Shown: piece after piece, positions 32,867 to 43,611 of the stretch
How the letters are laid out: each line of letters opens with the position of its first letter
Numbering within the stretch: the first letter of the stretch is position 1
From: Xenopus tropicalis
Lineage: Eukaryota > Chordata > Amphibia > Anura > Pipidae
Assembly: GCF_000004195.4 (NCBI RefSeq)
Contig: NC_030679.2
Span: 148,229,040-148,293,039, forward strand
Direction: 5' to 3'
Length of the DNA stretch: 64,000 nt
Position numbers and translations under genes: made by a program
Notes under the pieces: model-generated
The model's input: the letters and a program-made list of their open reading frames with translations, nothing else
Database searches by the model: none
What the model was told of the DNA's origin: nothing

Positions 32867-33828
32867 GGCTACAGGAGGGGTCCAAACAGCGGACTGTAAT
32901 AAAGGGGGTGAACTTTACTGATATTAATAATTTGTATTAATTAACATTGAAAAACACAATCATGGAGCCCCACAACCTCTGGTACAAGACCTTCAGGTCC
33001 CCAATAACCAAGCAATGGGCCAAATGTCCGCACTTAGGAATCTGAGGCAAAGCTCCTCAGACAAGGTAGAGGCTCCCTTTTATACCAGAGTTCTTAGAAG
33101 GCCCCCAACTTGTACTGACTGATTTCTTTGTACTAAGCCTTATTTGTTACTCGAATAATCTGTATATTAAATTTGTCTGTCTTCTGTCTGTTTTTTCCAA
33201 GGATATTTGCCGGGTAACAATACCCGTGTTTAGTGTTTACCCGGCAGTAAAAGCAGAACAAGGACAATGGACCTTGAACATTGGACAATAGCTGCCCCAA
33301 TATCTGCTCAAACCTAAGATCAGATTCATATATCAAAGCTGATATTGAGAAAGGTCTCGATGAGGACCGAAACGTAACATTGGCTGTTCATGTGTTTTTA
33401 CTACACGATTGATCTTTTTGGAATATAACTCGGTGTTGCTGGTCTTTTTATGGATATTTAAATCATTTACCTTGCACCGGAGGTAAGAGCTGAAGCAGAG
33501 TGCCACCCTGGGTTCGCTATATATATATTGTAAATATTTATTAATCAGTTATCGAAAAAACCCTGTGTTACGTGGACATTAGGGTTGAGCATTGTTTTTC
33601 TGCCTGGTTTAGTTTTGCAGTGAAATTTGTATTTTCACCAGGGACAAAAACTTGCCCAAATCCATGTTAGAATTTTTACCATGCATATAAAAAAAAAATA
33701 TAGTAGAAAATGCCAGTCAGAATTACAATATTGCCATGCTTGTTGGCAGAAAAAAATGCAGAATTTTGGCACCTGAAAAATGCAGTAAAAAAATCACTAT
33801 TAGAATTTCTCAGTGGATTTGTCAGACT
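32867..33828 (+). other. OR3 3' region with hairpin and repeat debris
   Basis: No gene. TGCCGGGTAA...TTACCCGGCA at about 33209-33246 forms a 10-bp-arm hairpin. CTCGATGAGGACCGAAACGT (about 33356-33375) resembles the tail of a Penelope-like element. From about 33588 faint similarity to the OR4 3' region begins (CTGCCTGGTTTAGTTTTG). Confidence 0.5.
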
Positions 33829-34262
33829 AATCATTAAGGTTGAGGAGATACAAATAAACAATAGGAATTCTGGGAGTGAATTCCAAACAAACTCCTAAAG
33901 AAATCCCACTTTCATGGGTTTGTCCTATAGGCTAAAGCTCACCCACTGGGGTTTAAAAGCAAATGCCAGGATAATAGCTGATCAGATTCCCAACTACAGA
34001 CCGGTTTGGCCCTTCTTGGGGCTCATCAGTGTAGTGCAGGGTTTTCTAATCATCTTAGGGAGAGTCACCGTGGTTTCACAAACAAATCATTAAGGTTGAG
34101 GAGACTGTCGCATACAGATACAAATAAACAAAAGGAATTCTGGGAGTGAATTCCAAACAAACTCCTAAAAAAAATCCCTTTAGCCTATAGGATAAACCCA
34201 TGCAAATTGGATTTTTTTAGGAGTTTGTTTGGAATTCACTCCCAGAATTCCTTTTGTTTATT
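33829..34262. repeat. Direct and inverted copies of a GGAATTCTGGGAGTGAATTC block
   Basis: The block occurs directly at about 33862-33900 and 34134-34175, both preceded by CATTAAGGTTGAGGAGA, and inverted at about 34206-34260. The second and third copies can fold back on each other. Confidence 0.7.
33994..34034 (-). ncRNA. Degenerate hammerhead ribozyme-like motif
   Basis: On the minus strand the 41 nt read: CTACA (stem I), CTGATGA core, GCCC-CAAGAA-GGGC (stem II), CAAA (consensus GAAA), CCGG (very short stem III), TC, then TGTAG, which pairs with CTACA. Every helix of a type-I hammerhead with a minimal stem III is present. The conserved G of GAAA, the catalytic base, is C here, so cleavage is not expected. 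Such ribozymes are known in Penelope-like retroelements. Confidence 0.55.
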
Positions 34263-34780
34263 TAGTGGATTTGTGTGACTGAAAAAATAAATGTGTCCGT
34301 GGTGGAGAAAACATGGCAAAAATGCTGGGAAAACCAGCCCTTGACTCCAATGCATAAGGCAAAATGTTGGTGGAATGTTGCCATTTTGTATATTATGTGG
34401 TTATGCCAATTTTATGTTGTAGTGAAACAGGAGATTTTCACCTAAGGACTAGTGGTCACATTTGCTGTTTAGGATCAATCATGGGACAGGGAATAAGGCC
34501 TAGAATGTTCTTGATCCTCACAGAAGTACCTTCCATTAACTGCCAGTGAATTTTGCAACCTTGTTTTTATTATTGTAAATTGTATAGTTGTACAAGTATA
34601 GGTTATGGAAAGGTGCAAGTGTCTGATACATCTGGTTCAAGTCAGTAAGGTAGGTAGGTAAGTAGGTAGGTAGGTGCAACTCACCAAGGAATGCCTAAAA
34701 GCAACAGCTGGTAAAGGTGGGAAAGAAGCAAAGAAGACATAAATGTAATTTTGGCACAAGGTGCAATTACTGAGGATTCC
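34263..34780 (+). other. Remainder of OR3 3' unit
   Basis: No gene. TTAGGATCAATCATGGGACAGGG and following bases resemble 38705 after OR4 and 46400 after OR5, so this is the displaced end of the OR3 duplication unit. Confidence 0.55.
34640..34676. repeat. GTAG microsatellite
   Basis: About eight GTAG/GTAA units in a row. Confidence 0.8.
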
Positions 34781-34869
34781 CTATTCTCCCTTGGCTTTTC
34801 TCTGCGCTCAGATTCCCCCTCTACCTCCAATGGGAACTCACTCAATCTTATAATATTCTGTTCAGTTGA

Positions 34870-35630
34870 CAACGTTAGATTTCTACTTCCAGTACAGCTG
34901 CACCTGGCCTTTAAAACTGTCAATTTTCAAGACTTTCTCGATTCTGGAGCCAAAGCAAGTTTCATGGACCCATGAACATGTTGGCGTTCCTCTTCCTATG
35001 TTTTCTTCCTTGCTGGTATTGGCAATAGATGATAGACCATTGGCCTCAGGTATATAATCTCTGAAGGTATGTGGAATTGCCTTAACTGTGGGGGTTCTAC
35101 ACAAAGAGAAGTTGTCCTTTCTCATAATAAATTGTCCACCTTGGTTCCACTTGCTTAACCCTACCATCAACTGGTCTACCAGCTGAATCTCTCATTGGAG
35201 TTCCTACTGTCTTTAGAACTGTCTGCCTTCTACCTTTATGCACCAGTTACCAGTGGCCTCCATTGATCTCCCTGCCCTCTACATATAAAGACTTTTCTTA
35301 TGTATTCTGTAAGAAATCTGCTGAAACTTTTCCTCCTCATTGACCTTATACTGTCCTGTTGACCTTCTTCTTAGAACAATTCATCATTGGAGTTATCCTC
35401 TGTCTCATTCCAAAACCCAAGGAATAATGGAGTATATTCAAGGTAATTCCAACAAGGTTTTATTAAACCTTCTACTCCTGCTGGGGTTAGATTCTTCTTT
35501 GTGGAAAAGAAGGATGGAGGTCTTCGTAGTAACAAGACTACTTAAAAAAATCATTACCTTCCCTGTAGTTAATCAATTCCTTCCCTGTAGTTATCAAAAG
35601 AGGGAGAGGCAGCATGGATGACCTTGACCA
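34870..35630 (+). pseudogene. Second gypsy relic: protease to reverse transcriptase start
   Basis: Broken frames carry a retropepsin-like DFLDSGAKASF, then LVLAIDDRPLASG in another frame, then a block like the one at 839-940 in the first element (SFLIINCP, TINWS). RT-like fragments follow (IMEYIQ, FFFVEKKDGGL in shifted frames). Several stops and shifts are present. It is far more decayed than the element at 1-3628. Both are on the + strand. Confidence 0.65.
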
Positions 35631-35889
35631 CGGGTTTGAAATGCTTGAAAGTATTGGGGTGCTTCAGTTGTTCTGTGCTCATAGTGAAAAATGCAACTCT
35701 CCTCATCTTTTCCTCCTAAATGGTCAATTCCAGCAGTTTAAGATGTTCAGAATCAGTAAGGTCCGATCCCAGCGCTGTAAGTCTTGACTGATACTTCACA
35801 ACAGTTGGGTCATCATCCACCTGACATGCTGCTGCCCTCTGTATTGGCAGCTCAGTCTCAGATCCAATAATAGTAGTGACTCCTCTAAA
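35631..35889 (+). other. Unassigned DNA
   Basis: Nothing recognisable on either strand between the gypsy relic and the LINE fragment. Confidence 0.4.
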
Positions 35890-36085
35890 ACATTATTTTG
35901 TCTCTTTATAGGTCCCCGGTAAGGGGCCTCACCATGAGTATGGGGGCAATTTTGGGCTCCAGTCCAGATATTAATGAGCTGAAGAGAGTGCAACTAAACT
36001 GTTAAAGGGGGTGGAAAGGTTAAACAATGAGATTAGACTGTCAAGATTGTTATTGTTTCTCTTGCAAGGGGACATGATTACTCTT
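35890..36085 (+). pseudogene. LINE reverse transcriptase 3' fragment
   Basis: Fragments of the end of a CR1/L2-type reverse transcriptase frame (CTCACCATGAGTATGGGG, coding HHEYG-like, then GGGGACATGATTACTCT, coding RGDMITL). It leads straight into the minisatellite. A fuller copy lies at 42360-42720. Confidence 0.65.
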
Positions 36086-36870
36086 GATAGGGAGTTCCTC
36101 ACGGTGAGGACAGTGAGGGGGTTGGGGAATGCCCTGCTGGGGGATGTTGGGTAGGGGGTTCCTCACGGTGAGGACAGTGAGGGGGTTGGGGAATGCCCTG
36201 CTGGGGGATGTTGGGTAGGGGGTTCCTCACAGTGAGGGCAGGGAGGGGGTTGGGGAATGCCCTGCCAGGGGATGTTGGGTAGGGGGTTCCTCACGGTGAG
36301 GGCAGTGAGGGGGTTGGGGAATGCCCTGCCGGGGGATGTTGGGTAGGGGGTTCCTCATGGTGAGGGCAGTGAGGTTGGGAAAGGCCCTGCCGGGGGATTT
36401 TGGGTAGGGGATTCCTCATGGTGAGGGCAGTGAGGTTGGGGAAGGCCCTGCCGGGGGATGTTGGGTAGGGGATTCCTCATGTTGAGGGCAGTGAAGTTGG
36501 GGAATGCCCTGCTGGGGGATGTTGGGTAGGGGGTTCCTCACAGTGAGGAGGTTAGGGAATGCCCTGCCGGGGGATGTTGGGTAGGGGGTTCCTCATGGTT
36601 AGGGCAGTGAGGTTAGGGAATGCCCTGCCGGGGGATGTTGGGTAGGGGGTTCCTCACGGTGAGGGCAGTGAGGTTGGGGAATGCCCTGCCGGGGGATGTT
36701 AGGTAGGGGGTTCCTCACAGTGAGGGCAGTGAGGTTGGGGAATGCCCTTGCAGGGGATGTTGGGTAGGGGGTTCCTCATGGTGACGGCAGTGAGGAGGTT
36801 TGGGAATCACTGGCCGGGAGATGTTGGGTAGGGTGTTCTTCACGGTGAGGGCAGTGAGGTTGTGATGGCG
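36086..36870 (+). repeat. 60-64-bp minisatellite, array 1
   Basis: About a dozen units of GGTTCCTCACGGTGAGGGCA, GTGAGG(GG)GTTGGGGAATGC, CCTGCCGGGGGATGTTGGGT, AGGG. Length variants differ by GGGG before TTGGGG. Read in frame, the unit encodes VRAVRLGNALPGDVG plus a stop, the end of the LINE frame found just upstream. Confidence 0.93.
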
Positions 36871-37228
36871 GAAAGTTGGGAGTAGCTTGCCTAGCAGGGA
36901 GGTCTATTTTTGTATACTTTCTTCTTTAATGGATTCCTTGATCTTATATTTCATAAATAAGATGTCTATACAGACAATTTTTCCAAGGTTCTACACCCAC
37001 CAGGTTTATCTTAAGTGCATGAAAAAATAATTCTTGTGCCATCGTTCTCTAAAGTTTTGCAGCAATGTCATGTTGCGAGGACTTTACCAGAGAGTTTATT
37101 GCTGTTACATGCTGCACCTTGAAGCAGAAGGCATTATTGAATACTCTAAGTTATGGATTAGGCTAAAAAAAAAACCTAAATAATATCAAGAACAATAATT
37201 TGTTAAACTAAAAGCTATAAGGGTTGAA
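36871..37228 (+). other. OR4 upstream unit, without the K insertion
   Basis: GCGGAAAGTTGGGAGTAGCTTGCC and the following bases match the start of the K2/K3 regions. Here TTAATGGATTCC (about 36933) follows directly, with no K element between. The rest matches 44801-45086 and 52705-52973. Confidence 0.75.
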
Positions 37229-37300
37229 TAATTGGCCCATAAGGGATTCTCCTGGTTGCTGGAACTCCATGAGGGACTATCTCAAAGCTCTATAAAAGGC
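37229..37300 (+). promoter_or_regulatory. OR4 conserved promoter block
   Basis: TAATTGG at 37229 and TATAAAA at 37291, 62 bp apart. The TATA box is only 160 bp before the ATG, the shortest in the cluster. A G9-10 run lies between (about 37333). Confidence 0.7.
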
Positions 37301-37450
37301 TGAACTTTTCAGAGGTGCCGATGATGATGGTGGGGGGGGGGGCATTCATGGCAGTCATCGTACTTTAGCACAGTGCGACTGAGCGGAGAAGGTTTTAAAC
37401 TTTCACCATCTCTGAAAAGAAGAGGCAGACAAAGGAGAATTAATTTCACA

Positions 37451-38401
37451 ATGAGTAACACAAGGACTTGCAATCAGAGCAAAATAACAGAATTCCTTCT
37501 GGTGGGATTTTCTACTACTCGTTCCTTGAAAGTTCTACTCTTCTCTATATGCCTTGTGATATACATTATGGCACTGGGTGCAAACCTCATGATCATTGCT
37601 TTGTATTTGGGAAGCCACCACCTTAGGTCTCCCATGTATTTCTTCCTGAGTAATCTCTCTGCGACTGATATCTTGCTCTCTACAACTGTTGGGCCTAATT
37701 TGCTTTGTACCTTCTTAAAAGATGGGAACCCCATGTCTGTCTCTGCTTGTGTTACTCAGTTCTTTGCTTATGGTACGTTTATTGCAGCTGAATGTTTCCT
37801 ACTCACAGTTATGGCTTATGATCGATACCTGGCCATCTGCAAACCATTGCACTATGCCACCATAATGACCAATAAGCATTGTCTCCATCTGGTTATTTGG
37901 CCTTGGCTGGGAATATTATTATTAAGCTTGCCTATCACTGTTATAATCTCACACTCAGGGTTCTGTGGATGCAATACCCTGGACTACATTTATTGTGACT
38001 TAACTCCTCTTCTTAAAGTCTCATGTTCAGATGTCTTTTTGGTGGACACAATTGCAACCATAATTGGAACAATTGTAACTCTACTTGTGTTACAGTTACC
38101 CTTATTATTTGTCATTACAACGTACGTAAGTATCTTCCTCACTATTCTCAAGATCTCCACCAAGACCGGGAGGCAGAAAGCCTTCTCCACCTGTGGCTCC
38201 CACCTCACTGTTGTCTGCACATATTATGGGATACTAATTTCTAAATATACTTTTTCATCCAAAGGGCACTCTGTCAGTGTAAATAAATTAATATCTCTTC
38301 TATACACGTTGGTTACACCATTATTCAACCCCATTGTATACAGTTTTAGGAACCAGGAACTCCAGAAGGCATTGAGTAAACTGATCTCTGTAAGGCTCTA
38401 A
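37451..38401 (+). CDS. Olfactory receptor OR4 (316 aa, intact)
   Basis: Odorant GPCR. ATG 37451 (MSNTRTCNQS) fits the shared start; the frame also opens at 37373 with 26 basic residues that are probably leader. N-glycosylation NQS at 8-10, GAN, PMYFFL, MAYDRYLAIC, KAFSTCGSHL and NPIVYSFRN are all present. It differs from OR3/OR5/OR6 in the N-terminal loop (STTRSLKV) and in helix 3 (FFAYGTFIAAE). It ends ISVRL with TAA, which is the ancestral end from which the longer OR5/OR6 tails were derived. Confidence 0.96.
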   Translation: MSNTRTCNQSKITEFLLVGFSTTRSLKVLLFSICLVIYIMALGANLMIIALYLGSHHLRSPMYFFLSNLSATDILLSTTVGPNLLCTFLKDGNPMSVSACVTQFFAYGTFIAAECFLLTVMAYDRYLAICKPLHYATIMTNKHCLHLVIWPWLGILLLSLPITVIISHSGFCGCNTLDYIYCDLTPLLKVSCSDVFLVDTIATIIGTIVTLLVLQLPLLFVITTYVSIFLTILKISTKTGRQKAFSTCGSHLTVVCTYYGILISKYTFSSKGHSVSVNKLISLLYTLVTPLFNPIVYSFRNQELQKALSKLISVRL

Positions 38402-38790
38402 GGTTATGATAAAGGCTACAAATGTCGCTACAGATGAGCTGCGTTTTCCAGTTTGGTTTAGTTTTGACGTGGATAACAAGCCACAATAGAATTTTACCCT
38501 GCATTTTGTCGTGCATTTTTTTTTTCACCAGAAAAAATCCAGTATTGTGCATTTCAAAAAATGCCGGAAAAAATGCCAGTGGTATTTCGATTTTCTCAAT
38601 TGATTTAGTTTCACAGGCATGGAAATATCAGAGCTGGGAAAATCAGCCACCGACGCCAATGCATTAGGCAAAATGTTGGTGATATTGTTCTATGTTGCCG
38701 TTTAGGATCAATCATGTGACTGGGGCAGTTACAGACTAGAATGTTCTTCACCCTCCCTGAAGTCCAATTCAATTAACTGCCATTGAACTT
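38402..38790 (+). other. OR4 3' flank
   Basis: No gene. It contains the segment (about 38405-38645) that is deleted after OR5 and OR6. From GCCAATGCATTAGGCAAAATG on it matches the OR5/OR6 3' flanks. Confidence 0.65.
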
Positions 38791-38799
38791 TGGATATTA

Positions 38800-39445
38800 A
38801 CTCTCTTTGAAAAACCAAAGACTGGGTTTATTTATTAAAAATCCCATATGAAAAGTCATTGCGAAAAAAATTTGTAGAAACTGCGACTTTTTCAAATTGT
38901 TGCAACGGGAACTTGAGTTTTTGGAGATGCCGCACCGAAACCTCAACTTTATTGAATTGTAGCACAAAAAAACATTGTCCGAAAAAAAAATCCCAAATTT
39001 CCAAACTGTCAATGAAATAGATCTCTGCCATTGACTTCGACATGACCATGGCAAGTTTAACCTGACGAATAGTCAAGTTCAGATTTTTAGCCATTTTGTC
39101 ACATAGTAAATCAGAAAAGTTGCAATTTTGTTTTTATCGCTAAAAATCTGAATCGAGAAAAAAAAATTTGATCATTAGTAAATGGGTCAGTAAATATGAG
39201 CAGAAGTAGTAGTTTTGTTGTTATATCATGTGATGGGGGTTACAACGGAAATTTTGCCGGAAAATTTGCAAATTTTTTAAAAGATTTGTGAAACGGCTGC
39301 GCATCAAAAAAAAATTGTTGCGCGCATCTATTGACACGCAACAATTATTTTAACAAGAGAGACAGTTCTTTTTGACGCACAACAATTCTTTTTATGAGAA
39401 AGACAGTTCTTTTTGACGAGCGAGACAATTCTTTTTGACACGGTT
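38800..39445. repeat. Foldback-like MITE and degenerate hAT-like MITE
   Basis: TTTATTTATTAAAAATCCCA ... GATCATTAGTAAATGGGTC (about 38824-39190) is a MITE with inverted ends, also present near 46560-46800. At 39250-39445 GCAAATTTTTTAAAAGATTT and GAGACAGTTCTTTTTGACG mark a small piece of the 41-bp-unit MITE family expanded at 46.9-49.4 kb. Confidence 0.55.
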
Positions 39446-39837
39446 GCATTTGTGCAATAATAGGAAATAGTTGTGGTTTTCGTTGAAAAATTCAAGGTTT
39501 CACGTTTTTTTCCACAACTTTTTCCCTTTGTGCTTTTTCAATTGGGATTTTTGAGTTTGGTCGTGATTTTAAAAAAATGTAAAACCTTGAAAAACTTAAG
39601 GTTAATAAATCCCCCCTTTAGGGCAGATTTATCAAAATTCAGATTTGTGACATTTTAGAGGTTTTTGTTTTTTCTACGTTCAGTGGTTTTTATTTGCATT
39701 TAACAACACAGAAAGTAACACTATTGTTCCATAGCCAACACCTTCAATAAGGAACAGTGAGTGTAATATAGAAAAAAGAGAAGAGAGGTAATGTTCATAT
39801 TATGAATCAAGGTTTTTGCATGTAGAGGGGCTACAAG
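39446..39837 (+). other. Unassigned DNA
   Basis: AT-rich, with TAAATC/GATTTA inverted motifs that suggest further MITE debris near 39600-39630. No gene. Confidence 0.4.
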
Positions 39838-40950
39838 TGGTGAGGGCAGTGAGGAGGTTGGAGAATGCCCTGCCGTGGGATGTTGGGTAGGGGGTTCCTC
39901 ACGGTGAGGGCAGTGAGGAGGTTGGGGAATGCCCTGCCGGGGGATGTTGGGTAGGGGGTTCCTTACGGTGAGGGCAGTGAGGTTGGGGAATGCCCTGCCG
40001 GGGATGTTGGGTAGGGGATACCTCACGGTGAGGGCAGTGAGGGGGTTGGGGAATGCCCTGCTGGGGGATGTTGGGTAGGGGGTTCCTCACGGTGAGGGCA
40101 GTGAGGGGTTGGGGAATGCCCTGCCGGGGGATGTTGGGTAGGGGGTTCCTCACTGTGAGGGCAGTGAGGGGGTTGGGGAATGCCCTGCCTGTGGATGTTG
40201 GGTAGGGGGTTCCTCACGGTGAGGGCAGTGAGGTTGGGGAATGCCCTGCCGGGGGATGTTGGGTAGGGGGTTCCTCACGGTGAGGGCAGTGAGGTTGGGG
40301 AACGCCCTGTCGGGGATGTTAGGTAGGGGGTTCCTCACGGTGAGGGCAGTGAGGGAGTTGGGGAATGCCCTGCCGGGGGATTTTGGGTAGGGGTTCCTCA
40401 CGGTGAGGGCAGTGAGGTTGGGGAATGCCCTGCCGGGGGATGTTGGGTAGGGGGTTCCTCACAGTGAGGGCAGTGAGGGGGTTGGGGAATGCCCTGCCGG
40501 GGGATTTTGGGTAGGGGTTCCTCACGGTGAGGGCAGTGAGGTTGGGGAATGCCCTGCCGGGGGATGTTGGGTAGGGGGTTCCTCACGGTGAGGGCAGTGA
40601 GGGGGTTGGGGAATGCCCTGCTGGGGGATGTTGGGTAGGGGGTTCCTCATGGTGAGGGCAGGGTGGTTGGGGAATGCCCTGTCGGGGATGTTAGGTAGGG
40701 GGTTCCTTACTGTAAGGGTGTTGAGTTTGGGAAATGCCTTGCTGGGGGATGTTGGGTAGGGGGTTCCTCGCGATGAGGGCAGTGAAGGGGTTGGGGAATG
40801 CCCTGCCAGGGATGTTGGGTAGGGGGTTCCTCACGGTGAGGGCAGTGAAGGGGTTGGGGAATGCCCTGCCAGGGATGTTGGGTAGGGGGTTCCTAACAGT
40901 GAGGGCAGGGAGGGGGTTGGGGAATGCACTGCCGGGGGGTGTTGGGCAGA
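39838..40950 (+). repeat. 60-64-bp minisatellite, array 2
   Basis: About 18 units of the same type and orientation as array 1. Open frames on the minus strand, rich in Pro/His (NIPRQGIPQPHCPH), are repeat by-products. Confidence 0.93.
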
Positions 40951-41365
40951 GGGAGAGGTAATGTTCATTTTATGAATCAAGGTTTTTGCATGTAGAGGGT
41001 ATACAAGTGGTTGTTGTTAGCGTTGAGTAGAATATTTGTTGATAGATACTCACTCAGGTGTCCAGGTTATAAAAAAAAACTAGAGTATAAGTAGATTATT
41101 GTTGAGATCCATATTATAAACAAATACTCTCCAAGAGTCCCTCGCAGCAGGGAGTGGGGAGCAGGCAGTGAGAGTGGGACGTAGTTTGAGGACACCGGGG
41201 GTGGGGGCCATAGTTTGAGGACTATAGTCCGGCCCCCCTAACAGTCTGAGGGACCATGAACTGGCCCCCTGTTTAAAAGGTTTGATGACCGGAGGGTTTT
41301 TTGTTTTTTAAAACCTGAACTAAACTCACATTTTTACAAAGCACAATTGTTCCTTTATCAAAAAA
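40951..41365 (+). other. Unassigned DNA
   Basis: GAGGTAATGTTCATTTTATGAATC at 40951 repeats the sequence just before array 2 (39786), so the array sits between short direct copies of its own flank. There is no gene. Confidence 0.5.
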
Positions 41366-41373
41366 ATCCTAAT

Positions 41374-41546
41374 TAGCGATGAGCGAATCTGTCCCGTTTA
41401 ATGAATTTTTTGCCGTTTCACAAACCTTTTCAAAGAATAATTCGGCAAAGCAAACTTTTTTTTTTTTTGACGCGGATGACAATTTTTGGTCGCACGGCGA
41501 ATTTTTCCGCGAATCCCTGCCTGGCGAATTCTTTCGCCCATCACTA
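41374..41546 (+). mobile_element. Compact hAT-like MITE (173 bp) with perfect 8-bp target duplication
   Basis: TAGCGATGAGCGAATCTG to CGCCCATCACTA, flanked by ATCCTAAT on both sides (41366-41373 and 41547-41554). It carries only one or two internal units (GACGCGGATGACAATTTTTG) and so represents the unexpanded form. Confidence 0.92.
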
Positions 41547-41752
41547 ATCCTAATATAAAAAGTATCAACGAATAAATACACAAATACGAATAACTCACAA
41601 TCCTGTTTTTCATCAATTTTCAATCAAAATACATGATTTTTAGTGCTAAAAGTTCTTCCTTAGAAGGTAGAATGGAGCAAAAGACCTTTTTTTCATGCCC
41701 TTTCTTTTGATGGGCCTGGGTGTGGGTTTCATGAGTGTTTAACTCTTTTGTT

Positions 41753-41950
41753 TTACTTGTAAGGGTTGGTGTATCCTTCCCACGTAGCCTGCAACGTTCC
41801 ACCATCAGTGCCTGAGGAATAGATCACTGTCCCAGCCAAAACTAACTGAGACTTGGTCTGACGGAATGTCCCCAAGCTTAAAGTATTAGTTGGGTTACTG
41901 ACTGGGCCCTGTCTAAAGACTCTCAGTGTAGATAGATCATTAGATTCCAA
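41753..41950 (-). other. Unrecognised minus-strand reading frame (65 codons)
   Basis: Unlike the other orphan frames here, it has balanced composition (FRQGPVSNPTNTL, GTVIYSSGTDGGTLQATW). It could be an exon or a piece of a pseudogene or transposon protein. I do not recognise the family. The neighbouring frame at 41620-41805 overlaps it and may be a shifted continuation. Confidence 0.25.
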
Positions 41951-42359
41951 ATGAACTTAGTTTCCCCTACTTGGCTGGGTAGGTCTATTTGCCCTTCTGA
42001 GTTCTTTGCATTGTGTTAGAAGATTCAAATCAAGTTCATCTTTGAAAGAGAAGGAAAGATATAGTCACTGGGGGGCAAAAAATGTTGGGGCCCCAGGTAT
42101 TACAATCTTTTACTTGATACTTTATTTTTAGGGTGCCAAACAAGGAATAGGTAGGTAGATCCATGTGTATATTCACTTGGTGAGGGAATGTCAATATAGC
42201 CAATTACAGCAATTTTGTGGTCAGAGATATTCCTACATAAGTCCACTTGTCATTGATACTTTTGAAAGGAAACTTGCCTGGCAAAGCAGATATCTAATTC
42301 TAATAATGTACGTTTTGATGCATGGGTGACTAGAGGGCATTGACTCAAGGAATGAAAAC
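41951..42359 (+). other. Unassigned DNA
   Basis: No gene or recognisable repeat. Confidence 0.4.
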
Positions 42360-42720
42360 ATAATTTTATAGGTCCCTCGTAAGGTCTCACCTTGAGTATG
42401 GGGGCAATTTTGGGCTCCAGTCCTTAAGAAGGATATTAATGAGCTGGAGAGAGTGCAGAAACTGCAACTAAACTGGGAAAGGGGATGGAAGGGTTAAACT
42501 ATGAGGTGAGACTGTCAGGGTTGGGGTTGTTTTCCCTGGAAAAGAGGCGCTTGCGAGGGGACATGATTACTCTGTACAAGTACATTAGAGGGGATTATAG
42601 GAAGATAGCAGGGGTCTTTTTTCCCATAACAATGATCAGCGCACCAGAGGCCTCCATTTTGATTAGGGACTGGAACTTTCATTTGCAGCATAGGGTGTTC
42701 TTCATGGTCAGGGCAATGAG
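42360..42720 (+). pseudogene. LINE reverse transcriptase C-terminal fragment
   Basis: Reads LRLFSLEKRR-like peptides: LSGLGLFSLEKRRLRGDM, ITLYKYIRGDYRKIAG, then FFMVRAMRLGNSLLGDVG and a stop. This is the conserved end of CR1/L2-type LINE ORF2 in frogs. The last 20 codons are exactly what the adjoining minisatellite repeats. Confidence 0.85.
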
Positions 42721-43484
42721 GTTGGGGAATTCTCTGCTGGGGGATGTTGGGTAGGGGGTTCCTCACAGTGAGGGCAGTGAGGAGGTTGGGGAATGTCCTG
42801 CCGGGGGATGTTGGGTAGGGGGTTCCTCACAGTGAGGGTAGTGAGGAGGTTGGGGAATGTCCTGCCGGGGGATGTTGGTTAGGGGGTTCCTCACAGTGAG
42901 GACAGTGAGGGGGTTGGGGAATGCCCTGGCAGGGGGATGTTGGGTAGGGGGTTCCTCATGGTGAGGGCAGGGACGTTGGGGAATGCCCTGCGGGGGGATG
43001 TTGGGTAGGGGGTTACTCACGGTGAGGGCAGTGAGGGGGTTGGGGAATGCCCTGCCAGGGGGATGTTGGGTAGGGGGTTCCTCATGGTGAGGGCAGGGAC
43101 GTTGGGGAATGCCCTGCTGGGGGGTGTTGGGTAGGGGGTTCCTCACGGTGAGGGCAGTGAGGGGGTTGGGGAATGTCCTGCCAGGGGGATGTTGGGTAGG
43201 GGGTTCCTCATGGTGAGGGCAGGGACGTTGAGGAATGCCCTGCCGGGGGATGTTGGGTAGGGGGTTACTCACGGTGAGGGCAGTGAGGGGGTTGGGGAAT
43301 GCCCTGCCAGGGGGATGTTGGGTAGGGGGTTCCTCATGGTGAGGGCAGGGACGTTGGGGAATGCCCTGCTGGGGGGTGTTGGGTAGGGGGTTCCTCACGG
43401 TGAGGGCAGTGAGGGGGTTGGGGAATGTCCTGCCAGGGGGATGTTGGGTAGGGGGTTCCTCATGGTGAGGGCAGGGACGTTATG
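42721..43484 (+). repeat. 60-64-bp minisatellite, array 3, with 126-bp dimer repeat
   Basis: Two unit types alternate (GGGCAGGGACGTTGGGG and GGGCAGTGAGGGGGTTGGGG). The marker GGACGTT lies at 42971, 43097, 43223, 43349 and 43475, exactly 126 bp apart each time. Confidence 0.93.
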
Positions 43485-43611
43485 TAACATTTCAAATCAA
43501 ATAATAATCTGTAACTATAAACCCCCCTTGCCCTAATACCAAATTTGTATTTACTTTGCATAGCGGAAAGGTGGGAGGAGCTTGCCTAGCAGAGAGGTCT
43601 ATTTTTGTCTC
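43485..43611 (+). other. Minisatellite/K junction segment
   Basis: TATGTAACATTTCAAATCAA and following bases are shared with 50509-50625, showing that array end plus K element were duplicated together. Confidence 0.7.

Noticed and set aside
33356..33380. Second hammerhead-like motif (CTCGATGAGGACCGAAACGT)
   Set aside because: It has CGAAAC but no room for stem II and no CTGATGA core; only a GGTC/GACC hairpin. Listed as a Penelope-like tail at most.
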